Origin: a virus
Reading direction: 5' to 3' (one strand)
Length of the DNA: 26,866 nt
IMG/VR virus record: IMGVR_UViG_3300037151_000043
Location: 1 to 26,866 of that record
Made by a program: the position numbers and the translations under genes
The notes under the pieces: model-generated
What the model saw: only the letters and a program-made list of their open reading frames with translations
Told to the model about the DNA's origin: nothing
The model's database searches: none
Shown: positions 6,954 to 15,160 of the stretch, piece by piece
Position numbering within the stretch: position 1 is the stretch's first letter
Layout: every line of letters starts with the position of its first letter

Positions 6954-8455
6954 GCTCAACCGCTCCTGGCACCACCGTCGAGGTGTCGGCCGCCGCCCTC
7001 CCAGGCGCATCAGCCCAGTCCACCGGCGCCTTCTTTGCTGTGGGTCTCACCCAGCGCGGCCCGGTCGGCGTGCCGATCATCCTCACCAGCCTCCAGGACT
7101 ACGTGAACCTGTGCGGCACCCGCCAAACCTACAGCCCCCTGTACGACTGCGCAGACCTGTTCTTCTCCTCAGGCGGGGCACAGATGTACGTCTCCCGGAT
7201 CGTCGGCCCCGCGGCCACGACCTCGACGGTCAGCCTCAGCGACCGGGGAAGCACGCCGCAGCCGACCCTGCAGGTCCAATCCAACGGGCCCGGTGTCGCC
7301 GGCAACAGCCTGACCGTGTCGGTCATCGCCGGCCCCGTCGCCGGCACCTACGTCATCCAGATCTCCATGTCCGGCCTCGTCGTCGAAACCTCCCCACCGC
7401 TGCAGACGACATCTGACGCGGTGAACTGGGGGCAGCTGATCCCGGTGTCGGTCAACAGCCCCAGCTCGAAGTACGTGACGATCACCGACCTCGCGTCCAC
7501 CAACCCGGCACCGGAGGACCAGCCGGCCCTCATCTCCAACGTCGCCCTCTCCGGCGGCGCCGATGACAACACCGACGCCGGCGACACCCAGTACGAAGCC
7601 GGCCTCCTCGTGTTCACCCCGGCCATGGGCCCCGGGCAGGTCGCCTGCCCCGGCCGGACCACCACCGCCGTCTACACCGCCCTCCTCAACTTCGCGCTCG
7701 CCACCAACCGGGTCGCCCTCCTCGACGCCGTCAACGGAGCCTCGGCTGCGACGATCGTCACCGCGGCCACCGCCTGCCAGGAGTCCGCCACCGACCCGTC
7801 ATACGGGACGATGTGCGCACCGTGGATCACCTGGCCCGGCATTCCCACCGGCACCGTCGTCCCAGCATGGCCACGCCAGATCCCGCCTTCGGCCGCGACG
7901 GCTACGGTGATGGCCGTCAACGACGCCTCCAACGACTGCAACATCGCCGCCGGCGGCAACAACGGCATCCTCAGCCAGGCGCTCGGTGTCGTGCAGAACT
8001 TCGTGGACTCCGACCGGGCCGCCCTCAACGCGGCGGGGGTGTCAGTGTGGCGGGCGGTGTACGGCAACGTCACCCTCTACGGCTACGAGTCGTTGGCCAC
8101 CGACCCCCGCTGGACGGACCTGGCCAACGTGCGGTTCCGGATGGAGCTCATCAACGACGGCCAGGTCATCGGCAACAGCTTCGTGTTCTCGCAGATCGAC
8201 GGCCAAGGCAAAATCTTCACCGCCTTCAACGGTGCCCTGTCGGCCCGGCTGGCGACCTACTACGCGTCGGGGTCGCTGTTCGGTGCGACCCCGGCGCAGG
8301 CGTATTCGGTCAACACCGGCCCCAATGTGAACACGCCGCAGACGATCACCGCCCGCCAGCTCAACGCCATCGAGTCGGTGGTCATGTCGCCGTCGGCGGA
8401 CGCCGTGAATATCAACATCACCAAGTACCTGGCCGACCAGTCCCTCAACACCTGA
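6950..8455 (+). CDS. Tail sheath protein (contractile tail)
   Basis: This 501-aa protein is the contractile tail sheath. The start chosen is ATG 6950, overlapping the previous stop and preceded by GAAGGAGA. A much longer upstream extension in this frame is an Arg-rich shadow of the tail terminator gene and is rejected. The N-terminus has the sheath pattern (PGTTVEVSAAALPG, then STGAFFAVGLTQRGPVG, a YVNLCGTRQTYSPLYDCADL segment, and GGAQMYVSRIVGPAA). The C-terminal domain is also typical (VSVWRAVYGNVTLYGYES, FRMELINDGQVIGNSFVF, and a closing VNINITKYLADQS). Contraction of this protein around the tube drives it through the envelope. This is the strongest evidence for a myovirus morphology. Confidence 0.93.
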   Translation: MSSTAPGTTVEVSAAALPGASAQSTGAFFAVGLTQRGPVGVPIILTSLQDYVNLCGTRQTYSPLYDCADLFFSSGGAQMYVSRIVGPAATTSTVSLSDRGSTPQPTLQVQSNGPGVAGNSLTVSVIAGPVAGTYVIQISMSGLVVETSPPLQTTSDAVNWGQLIPVSVNSPSSKYVTITDLASTNPAPEDQPALISNVALSGGADDNTDAGDTQYEAGLLVFTPAMGPGQVACPGRTTTAVYTALLNFALATNRVALLDAVNGASAATIVTAATACQESATDPSYGTMCAPWITWPGIPTGTVVPAWPRQIPPSAATATVMAVNDASNDCNIAAGGNNGILSQALGVVQNFVDSDRAALNAAGVSVWRAVYGNVTLYGYESLATDPRWTDLANVRFRMELINDGQVIGNSFVFSQIDGQGKIFTAFNGALSARLATYYASGSLFGATPAQAYSVNTGPNVNTPQTITARQLNAIESVVMSPSADAVNINITKYLADQSLNT

Positions 8456-8483
8456 CCGGCCCCCTGATCCCATCCAGCTTTCC

Positions 8484-8498
8484 GCCCGGGTGACGGGC
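8484..8498 (+). promoter_or_regulatory. Small hairpin between sheath and tube genes
   Basis: A 5-bp stem, GCCCG with CGGGC, encloses a GGTGA loop in the 68-bp gap. It is followed within about ten bases by the tube gene's ribosome binding site. It is short, and may be chance in GC-rich DNA or a modest mRNA stability element. Confidence 0.3.
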
Positions 8499-8523
8499 CT
8501 GTCTCCCCGAGGAGGTGGTCGGT

Positions 8524-8946
8524 ATGGCGCTTGAAACCGCTGTAACCGAACAGAATTATCTCATCACAGTGGTCGTGAACGGCCAGTCTCTGGGCGTGTT
8601 CGATTCCTACAGCGGCGGCGACGCCACCGCAGGGACCGTCCAACACCGGCCCGGGGGCATGGGACCGCAGCAGTCCTACGCGTCGTTGGCGAAGTACTCC
8701 GGTCTCACCATCTCCCGTGTCCTCGAGCCGTCGAGGGATTGGGAGCTGGTCCGGTCGTTGACGCAGATCGCCGGCACCTGCGACGCGTCCATGACCGAGC
8801 AGCCGTTGGATGCGGACGGAAACCCGTGGGGTAACCCGAAGGTGTTCACCGGTGCGTTCCGGTCGGTGAAGCCCGGCAAGGTCGACTCGACGTCGGACTC
8901 GATCCGCATGTTCGAGATCGACATGGACGTGGACGTCATCTCCTGA
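8524..8946 (+). CDS. Tail tube protein
   Basis: This 140-aa protein follows the sheath directly and has the size of contractile-tail tube proteins (P2 gpFII / T4 gp19 class). The sequence is beta-rich: NYLITVVVNGQSLGVFDS at the N-terminus, a GGDATAGTVQHRPGGMG loop with SLAKYSGLTISRVLEPSRDW, and SIRMFEIDMDVDVIS at the end. Although the frame opens at GTG 8515, ATG 8524 is preferred because GAGGAGG lies eight bases before it. The stop overlaps the next start (TGATG). Confidence 0.85.
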   Translation: MALETAVTEQNYLITVVVNGQSLGVFDSYSGGDATAGTVQHRPGGMGPQQSYASLAKYSGLTISRVLEPSRDWELVRSLTQIAGTCDASMTEQPLDADGNPWGNPKVFTGAFRSVKPGKVDSTSDSIRMFEIDMDVDVIS

Positions 8947-9533
8947 TGACCGCCCCTGCTATCAGCGTCACCTCCGCCGAGACCGCCGTGGCCCCGGTCA
9001 CGGCAGCGGCCGGCAGCCCGCTGTTCGACATGCGGACGATCCGGGCCGGGAAGCTGGCCAAGCTGTACAAGGACCTCGAGGTGCCCCGCTGGGACGAGGG
9101 CGGCCACCCGAAGGTGATGATCCGGTACCGGCCGATCTCCCAAACCTCGGCGTTGAACTCGGTCGAGAAGCGGCAGTCGTCGAAGGCGAAGGACTGGGTG
9201 ATGTTGGCCAACGCCGACCAGCTCGTCCAATCGTGTGTCGGCGTCTACGTCCTCAAAGACGACGATGCATTCACCCTGGCCCCTGACGGGTCGTGGGTGG
9301 AGTTCGATCCGAAGGGCGCGGGGGAGGCCGAGTTCGTCGGTTTCTCCGGCCCGCGTGCCCCCGAGCTCGCTGCGGCGTTCGGGATCAACCTCGACGGCGA
9401 AGCCTCCAAAGCCGTCGCACTGTGTAAGGGGATCTACTTCACCGAGGGCGACATGGCCGGAGCCTTGCAGCAGCTGACCATGTGGTCGGCGAAGGTGATC
9501 CCGGCGGCCGACGAGGAGGCCCTGGGGGAATAA
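8946..9533 (+). CDS. Tail assembly chaperone, short form (G-like)
   Basis: A 195-aa protein located between tube and tape measure, the standard place of the tail assembly chaperone. These chaperones bind the tape measure protein and help polymerise the tube around it. It starts at ATG 8946, overlapping the tube stop. The middle has RAGKLAKLYKDLEVPRWDEG and a QTSALNSVEKRQSSKAKDW region. The C-terminus (GINLDGEASKAVALCKG, FTEGDMAGALQQLTMWS) is helical. It ends just after a run of five G residues that suits -1 slippage into the following frame. Confidence 0.8.
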   Translation: MTAPAISVTSAETAVAPVTAAAGSPLFDMRTIRAGKLAKLYKDLEVPRWDEGGHPKVMIRYRPISQTSALNSVEKRQSSKAKDWVMLANADQLVQSCVGVYVLKDDDAFTLAPDGSWVEFDPKGAGEAEFVGFSGPRAPELAAAFGINLDGEASKAVALCKGIYFTEGDMAGALQQLTMWSAKVIPAADEEALGE

Positions 9534-9769
9534 TCCGGCATCCGGCCGTCGAAACCGCCGCCGTGGGGCTGCTGGTCACCGGCGGCGGCGTGCAGGATGC
9601 CATCGAATCGTTGTCGGCCCACCCTGACGACTGGATTTACCGGACGGCGATCGTGCAGCGGGCGGTGGAGATCGACCACAAGCGCCGTGAGAGTGAGATC
9701 AACGCCGTGGCTGACCGGGTCGGGTCGAAGGTTGCTGAAGTAATCGCGAGGGCTTTCGCGGCCCGTTGA
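8946..9769 (+). CDS. Tail assembly chaperone, frameshifted long form (GT-like)
   Basis: A -1 shift at 9524-9530 would add about 80 residues in frame 2 to 194 residues of the short form, giving about 274 aa. The extension begins around GIIRHPAVETAAVGLLVTGG and continues through HPDDWIYRTAIVQRAVEIDH to VAEVIARAFAAR, ending at TGA 9767-9769. It has no start codon with a suitable ribosome binding site of its own, and it overlaps the end of the short form, as in lambda G/GT. The frameshift is inferred from arrangement and sequence. Confidence 0.78.
9524..9530 (+). promoter_or_regulatory. Candidate -1 slippery site GGGGGAA
   Basis: In the zero frame the codons read CTG-GGG-GAA-TAA. Shifting back one base keeps GGG fully paired, but the GAA-decoding tRNA would then face GGA, a middle-position mismatch. 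The site lies immediately before the zero-frame stop at 9531, where slippage is often strongest. No clear downstream stimulatory hairpin was identified by eye. Confidence 0.7.
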
Positions 9770-9789
9770 CGTGGTGAGGAGTGGGACGG

Positions 9790-12693
9790 ATGTCGGTCTC
9801 CTCGTCAACGTCGAAGGTCACGATCACTCTCAACTTGGCCGGGCAGGCGGCGACGGTGAAGGGGATTACGACGGTCACCGGGGCGATCTCGGACATGACC
9901 GACGCCATCACCGAAGCCAACGAGCAGCTGTCGACTTCGGCCGAGGCCGCTGCTACGAAGGTTCAGGCCAGTGCCGACACCATCGGCGAAGCCGCGGACG
10001 CTGCGGGTGCCGATTGGAACGCGGCCGCTGACGAGATCACGGCCGCGGCCGCCCGGATGGCTGAGGCCGCCGAGACGGCCGCTGGGGCGTCGGAGGACAT
10101 GGCCACCCGCAACACCGCGGCGGCTACCACCTCCTCGACGAGCGTCATGTCGCTCCTCACGTCGTTCAAAACGCTCGCCCTCGGCGCCTCCGTCTACATG
10201 GGCGTCAAGGCCTACTCCGGCTATACGAGCGGCCTCGTCAAGCTGTCGACCCTGGCCGGGCTGACCCAGCAGCAGGTGAAGTCGCTCAACAAAGAGATCA
10301 TGAACACCGCCGTCGCCCTGCGGCAATCGCCGTCTTCCTTGGCCCAGGGGGCGTACTCGCCGGCCTCTGAGCGGTTTGGTCTCAAGGGCACCGAGAACGT
10401 GCTGGCCCGGGCGTCACAGCTGGCCAACATCGGAGGCAACCCCCTTTCTGGCCCCGACGGCACCTCGTATGCGCTGTCGACGATGCTGCAGACGCTCGGA
10501 TTGAAGCCGACCGCCAGCAACGTGGCCCGCGTCGCCGCCATGATCCGGGGCACCACCAGCGCCGGCGACATGCAACTCTCCGACCTGACCAACGCCATGT
10601 CGACCGGTGTCCTGAACATCGGCAAGACCTACGGGATCAATCCTGAGGCCAGCCTCGGCGCCCTCGCCTACTTCACCTCCCAAGGTGTGCCGGCCCAAGA
10701 GGCCGCCACCCGGATGCGCATGACCGAGAGTCTCCTGGTGGGCCAGACGTCGCAGGCGTCGAAGTACGGCGAGCTGATTGGGATAACTCCCGATCAGATC
10801 CAAGGTTCGGAATCGGCACTTTCACAACAGCTGTTCGGGCTCGGCCTGCGGCCCACCCAGCTGGCCAATGTGGTGCGTCAGGGCCCGGGAGGCCTAGCCA
10901 ACGCGTTCAATCTTTTGAACAAGTCGATGGCCGGCCTGCCTCCCGACCAGCAAGAGGCCCTGTGGGCGAAGCTGTTCGGCGGCGGCCGCACCGACGCCAC
11001 CGCCATGACGTTGGCGCAGGGTGCGATGTCGGGGAAGCTGATGGGCTTCACCAACGCCGTCGTCGGCGACTCGACCGTCGGCGGACTTAATACGGCCGAC
11101 GCTCAATGGAATGCCAGCCCCACCGGCCAGCTCAAGGCATTCGATACCGAGCTGCAGGTTGTCGCTACCGAAATCGGGTCGGTGGTTACGCCGGCCCTCG
11201 AATCGCTTATGAACGTCCTCGGCCCGTTGCTGAACCTGTTCGCTCAGCACAAGATCCTCCTCGACGCGCTGGCCATCCTGATCGGCGGGGAACTGGCCTT
11301 CAAGCTCCTCGGCCTGGTCAAAAACCTGAAAATGGTGTCCTCGGCGATCAGCATGATCCGTGACGCCAAGGCGTTCGAGGGGATCATCTCCGGGGCGACT
11401 ACCGCCGAGTCTGCGGTCGGCAAGCTGATCCAGAAGCTTCTCGGTGTCTCCGGCGCGGCGAAGGGCGCGGCGGGCACCGCGGCCAAGACAGGTGCCGGGG
11501 ATGCGGCCGGCGACGTTGCGGCCGGGACCGGTGTTGGGCTTGGCGCCACCGCCGGCCTCGTCGCCGCCGCGGTGATCATCCCGCTCGCCGCCACAGCTGG
11601 CGCTCTCGAACTCGCCCACCTGACCGGCCAGTACAACAACATGCTGGCCAAGAAGATGGCCGCCTCGGTCACCGAGAAGAACATCCTCAAGGCCCAGCAG
11701 GCGTTCTCCCATCAGAACGTTGGCGGCCCGACCGGCGGCCACTTCGCGATGGTCAACGGCCGGTGGATGTATGTCGGTGCCGGCGGCGACGAGACCATGA
11801 GCCCAACACCGAAGGGGTACGCGGCCGGCGGGATCACTGACGGGCCGGTGGCCATCGCCGGCGAAGGCAACCCCGCCTACCCCGAATATGTCATCCCCAC
11901 CGACCCCGCCTACCGGGCCCGCGCCGTCGCCCTTTTCCAATCGCTCGGCGGCGAACTCGTCCCCGGATCCATGACCCCCTCCGCCGTCCAATCCCTACCC
12001 GGCGCCGAACGCACCTTGGCCAACACCATCGGCACTGTCGTACCCGGCGGCCTGTTCCGCCAGATGCTCCTCAACCTGGTCGGCAGCGTCTTCTCCATCG
12101 CCGCCGGCACCGGAGGCGGTAGCGGCGGCGGCGGGAGTTCGATCCTCAACGCCATCACCGGCGGAGGCGGCTCAGCATCACAGAACCTGACCCTCGGCCA
12201 GCGGATGGCAGCCGCGCTCGGCTGGACCGGTCTCGAATGGACCGACCTGCAGCAGCTGTGGCAACGCGAGTCAGGGTGGAACCAGTACGCCAAGAACCCC
12301 AAGTCCGGCGCCTACGGCATCGCCCAAGCGTTGCCGGCCTCCAAATACCCGCTGGCCGGCCAGGCGGCGGGCGGGTCGTCACCGAACGCCCAGATCCAAT
12401 GGGGTCTCAACTACATCAGGTCCCGCTACGGCGACCCCGAAGGGGCGTTAGCCCACGAAAACCAGCTCGGCTTCTACGAGCAGGGCGGCATCATCCCCTT
12501 CGGATCGTACGATTCCGGCGGGTTCCTGCCGCAGGGCATCAGCGTCGCCCACAACGGCACCGGCGCACCCGAACCCGTCGGAGCGGCCGTAGCCGGCTCC
12601 GGCGGCACGACGGTGCTGCAAGTCAAGTTGGACAGCAAGGTCATCGCCGAAGCCGTCTACACCGACCTGCGCCGCAAGGCGGCCCGACGGTGA
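9790..12693 (+). CDS. Tape measure protein with C-terminal lytic transglycosylase domain
   Basis: This 967-aa protein sets tail length and likely helps penetrate the wall. The start is ATG 9790, eight bases after GAGGAG. The upstream GTG at 9781 overlaps that site. Residues 30-120 are Ala/Thr/Glu-rich and probably coiled coil. Residues about 140-450 resemble the phage minor tail/tape measure domain (GYTSGLVKLSTLAGLTQQQV, a GALAYFTSQGVPAQEAATRM repeat-like helix region). Hydrophobic stretches occur around LDALAILIGGELAFKLLGL and GATAGLVAAAVIIPLAAT. A YAAGGITDGPVAIAGEG segment with PEYVIP is common near tape-measure C-termini. Residues about 805-905 form an SLT-type domain, with Glu827 in LWQRESGWNQYAKN as likely catalytic acid and SGAYGIAQALP following. 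The stop overlaps the next start (GTGA). Confidence 0.9.
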   Translation: MSVSSSTSKVTITLNLAGQAATVKGITTVTGAISDMTDAITEANEQLSTSAEAAATKVQASADTIGEAADAAGADWNAAADEITAAAARMAEAAETAAGASEDMATRNTAAATTSSTSVMSLLTSFKTLALGASVYMGVKAYSGYTSGLVKLSTLAGLTQQQVKSLNKEIMNTAVALRQSPSSLAQGAYSPASERFGLKGTENVLARASQLANIGGNPLSGPDGTSYALSTMLQTLGLKPTASNVARVAAMIRGTTSAGDMQLSDLTNAMSTGVLNIGKTYGINPEASLGALAYFTSQGVPAQEAATRMRMTESLLVGQTSQASKYGELIGITPDQIQGSESALSQQLFGLGLRPTQLANVVRQGPGGLANAFNLLNKSMAGLPPDQQEALWAKLFGGGRTDATAMTLAQGAMSGKLMGFTNAVVGDSTVGGLNTADAQWNASPTGQLKAFDTELQVVATEIGSVVTPALESLMNVLGPLLNLFAQHKILLDALAILIGGELAFKLLGLVKNLKMVSSAISMIRDAKAFEGIISGATTAESAVGKLIQKLLGVSGAAKGAAGTAAKTGAGDAAGDVAAGTGVGLGATAGLVAAAVIIPLAATAGALELAHLTGQYNNMLAKKMAASVTEKNILKAQQAFSHQNVGGPTGGHFAMVNGRWMYVGAGGDETMSPTPKGYAAGGITDGPVAIAGEGNPAYPEYVIPTDPAYRARAVALFQSLGGELVPGSMTPSAVQSLPGAERTLANTIGTVVPGGLFRQMLLNLVGSVFSIAAGTGGGSGGGGSSILNAITGGGGSASQNLTLGQRMAAALGWTGLEWTDLQQLWQRESGWNQYAKNPKSGAYGIAQALPASKYPLAGQAAGGSSPNAQIQWGLNYIRSRYGDPEGALAHENQLGFYEQGGIIPFGSYDSGGFLPQGISVAHNGTGAPEPVGAAVAGSGGTTVLQVKLDSKVIAEAVYTDLRRKAARR

Positions 12694-13403
12694 CCGCCCC
12701 CAACCTGTGGATCCAGCCCACCGCCCCGGCCGGCACCCAGGTCGGCTTCGGCCTGTCCGACGACAGCTCAATGACCCGCTCCGGCGGCACCGGGGCCGGC
12801 GGCTGGCAGCTGATCGACCGGCCCCGCAACGCCGCCACCACCGAATGGGTCGACTGGGGCCCGTTCCAACTCACCATATCCCTCATCATCGACGGCTACG
12901 GCAACGGGATCGGCGCCCCGACATCGATCGAAGGCCCAATCGCCCTCGTCGAATCGTGGGAAACGCCGGTCGCGTCGTCGAGTCCTCCGCTGCCGCCGAT
13001 CCTGGCGGTGTCCGGTCCGGTGCCCCACAACGAGCTGCAGTGGGTTCTCCAGAATCTCAACTGGAAAGAAGCGATCCGCGACCCCGTCACCGGAGTCCGC
13101 TACCAGCAAAACCTCGACGTGGTGCTGTGGCAGTACCTGCCGCCGTCGATCACCGTCCAAAACTCCACCCCGGCCAAAGCGGCCCAGGCTGCGGCTTCGA
13201 CCACGACCGGGGCGCCGCAGCGGACCTACACGGTGAAGGCCGGCGACACGCTGATGACGATCGCCGCCAGCCTGTACGGCACCTGGCAGTACTGGACCCT
13301 CCTCGCGAATGCGAACAGCATCCGTGACCCCAACACCATCCTCGTGGGCCAGACGCTGCAGGTGCCGCCGAAGACAACGAACCCGCCGGCACTCGCGCCA
13401 TGA
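12690..13403 (+). CDS. LysM-containing baseplate/tail protein
   Basis: A 237-aa protein starting at GTG 12690, which overlaps the tape measure stop. The long upstream extension of this frame is an antiregister shadow and is excluded. The C-terminal 50 residues are a LysM domain (RTYTVKAGDTLMTIAASLYG, then a WTLLANANSIRDPNTILVGQ stretch ending LQVPP). LysM binds peptidoglycan N-acetylglucosamine. Proteins of this kind occur between tape measure and hub in many contractile-tailed phages (XkdP and T4 gp53 type), where they connect tube and baseplate. The N-terminal part (QLTISLIIDGYGNG, VESWETPVASSS) is beta-rich. The stop overlaps the hub start (ATGA). Confidence 0.85.
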   Translation: MTAPNLWIQPTAPAGTQVGFGLSDDSSMTRSGGTGAGGWQLIDRPRNAATTEWVDWGPFQLTISLIIDGYGNGIGAPTSIEGPIALVESWETPVASSSPPLPPILAVSGPVPHNELQWVLQNLNWKEAIRDPVTGVRYQQNLDVVLWQYLPPSITVQNSTPAKAAQAAASTTTGAPQRTYTVKAGDTLMTIAASLYGTWQYWTLLANANSIRDPNTILVGQTLQVPPKTTNPPALAP

Positions 13404-14842
13404 CCGCGGTTGTGTACCCGACGACCGGGTTCGACCCTGACTTCTCGGTCTCGTCGCTGGTCATCAACGGCTACCAGGCCACATCCGATGTCACCGCCGC
13501 CATCTCCGAGGCGCAGCTGGAGCGGACGATCGTCGGGGCTTCCACCTTGACGTTGACGCTCGAGGATCCGTTCCGGACGATCACGAACAGCAACCTCGCC
13601 CAAATCCAAGCACCCGCCGCCCCAGCAGGCGCCGCACCCGCCGCCCCCGGCTCCGGTGCCGCGTCGAGCGAGCCGTACAACCCGACCACCTGCGCCATCG
13701 AGGACGCCCAGGGGAATGTGGCCGCTTTCGCGTTGGCGGAGATCTCGAAGGACCAGGACGAGCTGACCCTCACCTTCGAGGACCTCTACATCAACCAGCT
13801 CCGCTACCAGTACGCCCAGGGCGAGGGGTATCTGACGGCGTCGGGGACGATGACCCGGGCCGACCTGATGGTCCAGATCATCAAAAAGACCGGCCTCAAC
13901 ATCCCCACCGTCGCGGTACCCGACACGTTCGCCGGGATCCAGCAGGTCAAGGACGACACCGGCGACTCGATGTGGGGAACCACCGACGAGCCGAACGAGG
14001 ACGCCTGGACCTGCCTCACCCGCCTCGCCAACGACGTCGAATGGCGCTGCTTCTCCAACGGCCAAGCGATCGTCATCGGACCCGACCCCTGGCTGCTCAC
14101 GCTGCCGATGGGCGCCACCTTCCAGGAACACGTCGGCGGCTGCGACGACATCGACTTCGACTGGGACATCAACCAGGCCCAAGCGACCGCCACCGTCTAC
14201 TGCAACACCGCCCTCCTCACCTTCCCGCCCGGGGTGCCGGCCACCCTTAAGAACATGGGTGTCGCCAACGGCATCTGGCTCACCTCCGACATCTCCCGCA
14301 GCCTGTTCCAACCGGACGCCCAGGTGGGTGTGGTCCAGCCGCAGCCGTTCCTCACCGAAGAACAGTACGCCGCCGCGGCCGACGGCACCTCCGACACCGA
14401 CGTCAACCCGACCCCCACCGCCTCCGACACCGCCGACGTCACCGGCGCCGCCGCCGTGGCCAACAGCGCGGTGGCCTACGCCCTCAAGCAGGTCGGGAAA
14501 CCGTACATTTGGGGTGGGATCGGCCCGGGCGGCTACGACTGCTCCGGGCTCACCTACGCCGCCTACCTGTCGGCCGGGCTCCCCATCCCACGCACCGCCG
14601 CCGAACAGTCCAACGGCCTCCCGCACGTGTCCATGTCCGACCTGGTAGCCGGGGACCTGATCTTCTACGTCGGCGAGGGTGACGGTGGCACCGTAGCCAA
14701 CCCGGGGCACGTGGTCATGTACATCGGCGGCGGCAACGTCGTCGAAGCCGAAATGACCGGCACCAACATCCAAACCGGCCCCATCCCCCCCGGCGCCCTG
14801 GGCGCAGCCCGGCCCAGCCTCACCCAGGGGACGGCGGCATGA
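13400..14842 (+). CDS. Baseplate hub protein with NlpC/P60 peptidase domain
   Basis: A 480-aa protein: residues 1-340 resemble tail hub proteins (XkdQ / gp27-like), with LVINGYQATSDVTAAISEAQ, a LTFEDLYINQLRYQYAQG segment, TRADLMVQIIKKTG and WTCLTRLANDVEWRCFSNG. Residues about 355-480 are an NlpC/P60 domain: AYALKQVGKPYIWGG, the nucleophile Cys381 in GYDCSGLTYAAY, and His437 in NPGHVVMYIGGG. This domain cleaves peptide cross-links of peptidoglycan, and at the tail tip would open the wall during entry. A linker at residues 72-82 is encoded by the 33-bp repeat shared with the scaffold. Both ends overlap neighbours by ATGA. Confidence 0.88.
   Translation: MTAVVYPTTGFDPDFSVSSLVINGYQATSDVTAAISEAQLERTIVGASTLTLTLEDPFRTITNSNLAQIQAPAAPAGAAPAAPGSGAASSEPYNPTTCAIEDAQGNVAAFALAEISKDQDELTLTFEDLYINQLRYQYAQGEGYLTASGTMTRADLMVQIIKKTGLNIPTVAVPDTFAGIQQVKDDTGDSMWGTTDEPNEDAWTCLTRLANDVEWRCFSNGQAIVIGPDPWLLTLPMGATFQEHVGGCDDIDFDWDINQAQATATVYCNTALLTFPPGVPATLKNMGVANGIWLTSDISRSLFQPDAQVGVVQPQPFLTEEQYAAAADGTSDTDVNPTPTASDTADVTGAAAVANSAVAYALKQVGKPYIWGGIGPGGYDCSGLTYAAYLSAGLPIPRTAAEQSNGLPHVSMSDLVAGDLIFYVGEGDGGTVANPGHVVMYIGGGNVVEAEMTGTNIQTGPIPPGALGAARPSLTQGTAA
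13613..13645 (+). repeat. 33-bp exact repeat, copy 2 (Ala-Pro linker)
   Basis: This is the second copy of the PAAPAGAAPAA-encoding segment found at 2229-2261. It interrupts the N-terminal part of the hub protein as a flexible linker between LAQIQ and a Gly/Ser-rich stretch. The two copies match at all 33 bases, including synonymous third positions. Confidence 0.9.
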
Positions 14843-15144
14843 CGACCTCGGACAAATACGGCGGGTACCTCAACGAACTCGTCTTCAAAAAGCGGTCACC
14901 GAGGCCGACGATGACCGGCCCGCAAGAAGGCACCATCATCACCGTCACCGGGACCGGGGCGGGCACGACGTGCATGGTGCAGATCTCGTCGGTCCAGTCG
15001 GCCGGCGGGTACGCCTGCGGCCCCGCCCCCTGCCCGGCCGGCGCCGAGGTCGGCCAACGGGCCCTGGTCGTGTTCGTCGGATCCGGCGTCGGCGACCCCT
15101 GGGTACTCGCCGTGACCACCGTGCCCGCACCACCAGGCTTCTAA
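14839..15144 (+). CDS. Small OB-fold baseplate/spike protein
   Basis: A 101-aa protein coupled to the hub by an ATGA overlap. It shows an OB-fold-like strand pattern typical of gp5/gpV N-terminal domains: GPQEGTIITVTGTGAG, TCMVQISSVQSAGG, VGQRALVVFVGSGVGDPW followed by VLAV. The pair of Cys in YACGPAPCPAG could form a disulfide or bind metal. It has no beta-helical spike tail, so it may be a minimal spike or an adaptor at the tip of the hub. Function is inferred from fold-like pattern and position between hub and wedge. Confidence 0.6.
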   Translation: MTTSDKYGGYLNELVFKKRSPRPTMTGPQEGTIITVTGTGAGTTCMVQISSVQSAGGYACGPAPCPAGAEVGQRALVVFVGSGVGDPWVLAVTTVPAPPGF

Positions 15145-15160
15145 GAAGAGGAAGGTCACG

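Noticed and set aside
13226-14773. A 515-aa open frame on the minus strand, opposite the hub gene
   Set aside because: It mirrors the hub gene, whose NlpC/P60 motifs and coupled start are clear. Long antisense frames are expected in GC-rich DNA, and the product is a Gly/Val/Arg-biased shadow.
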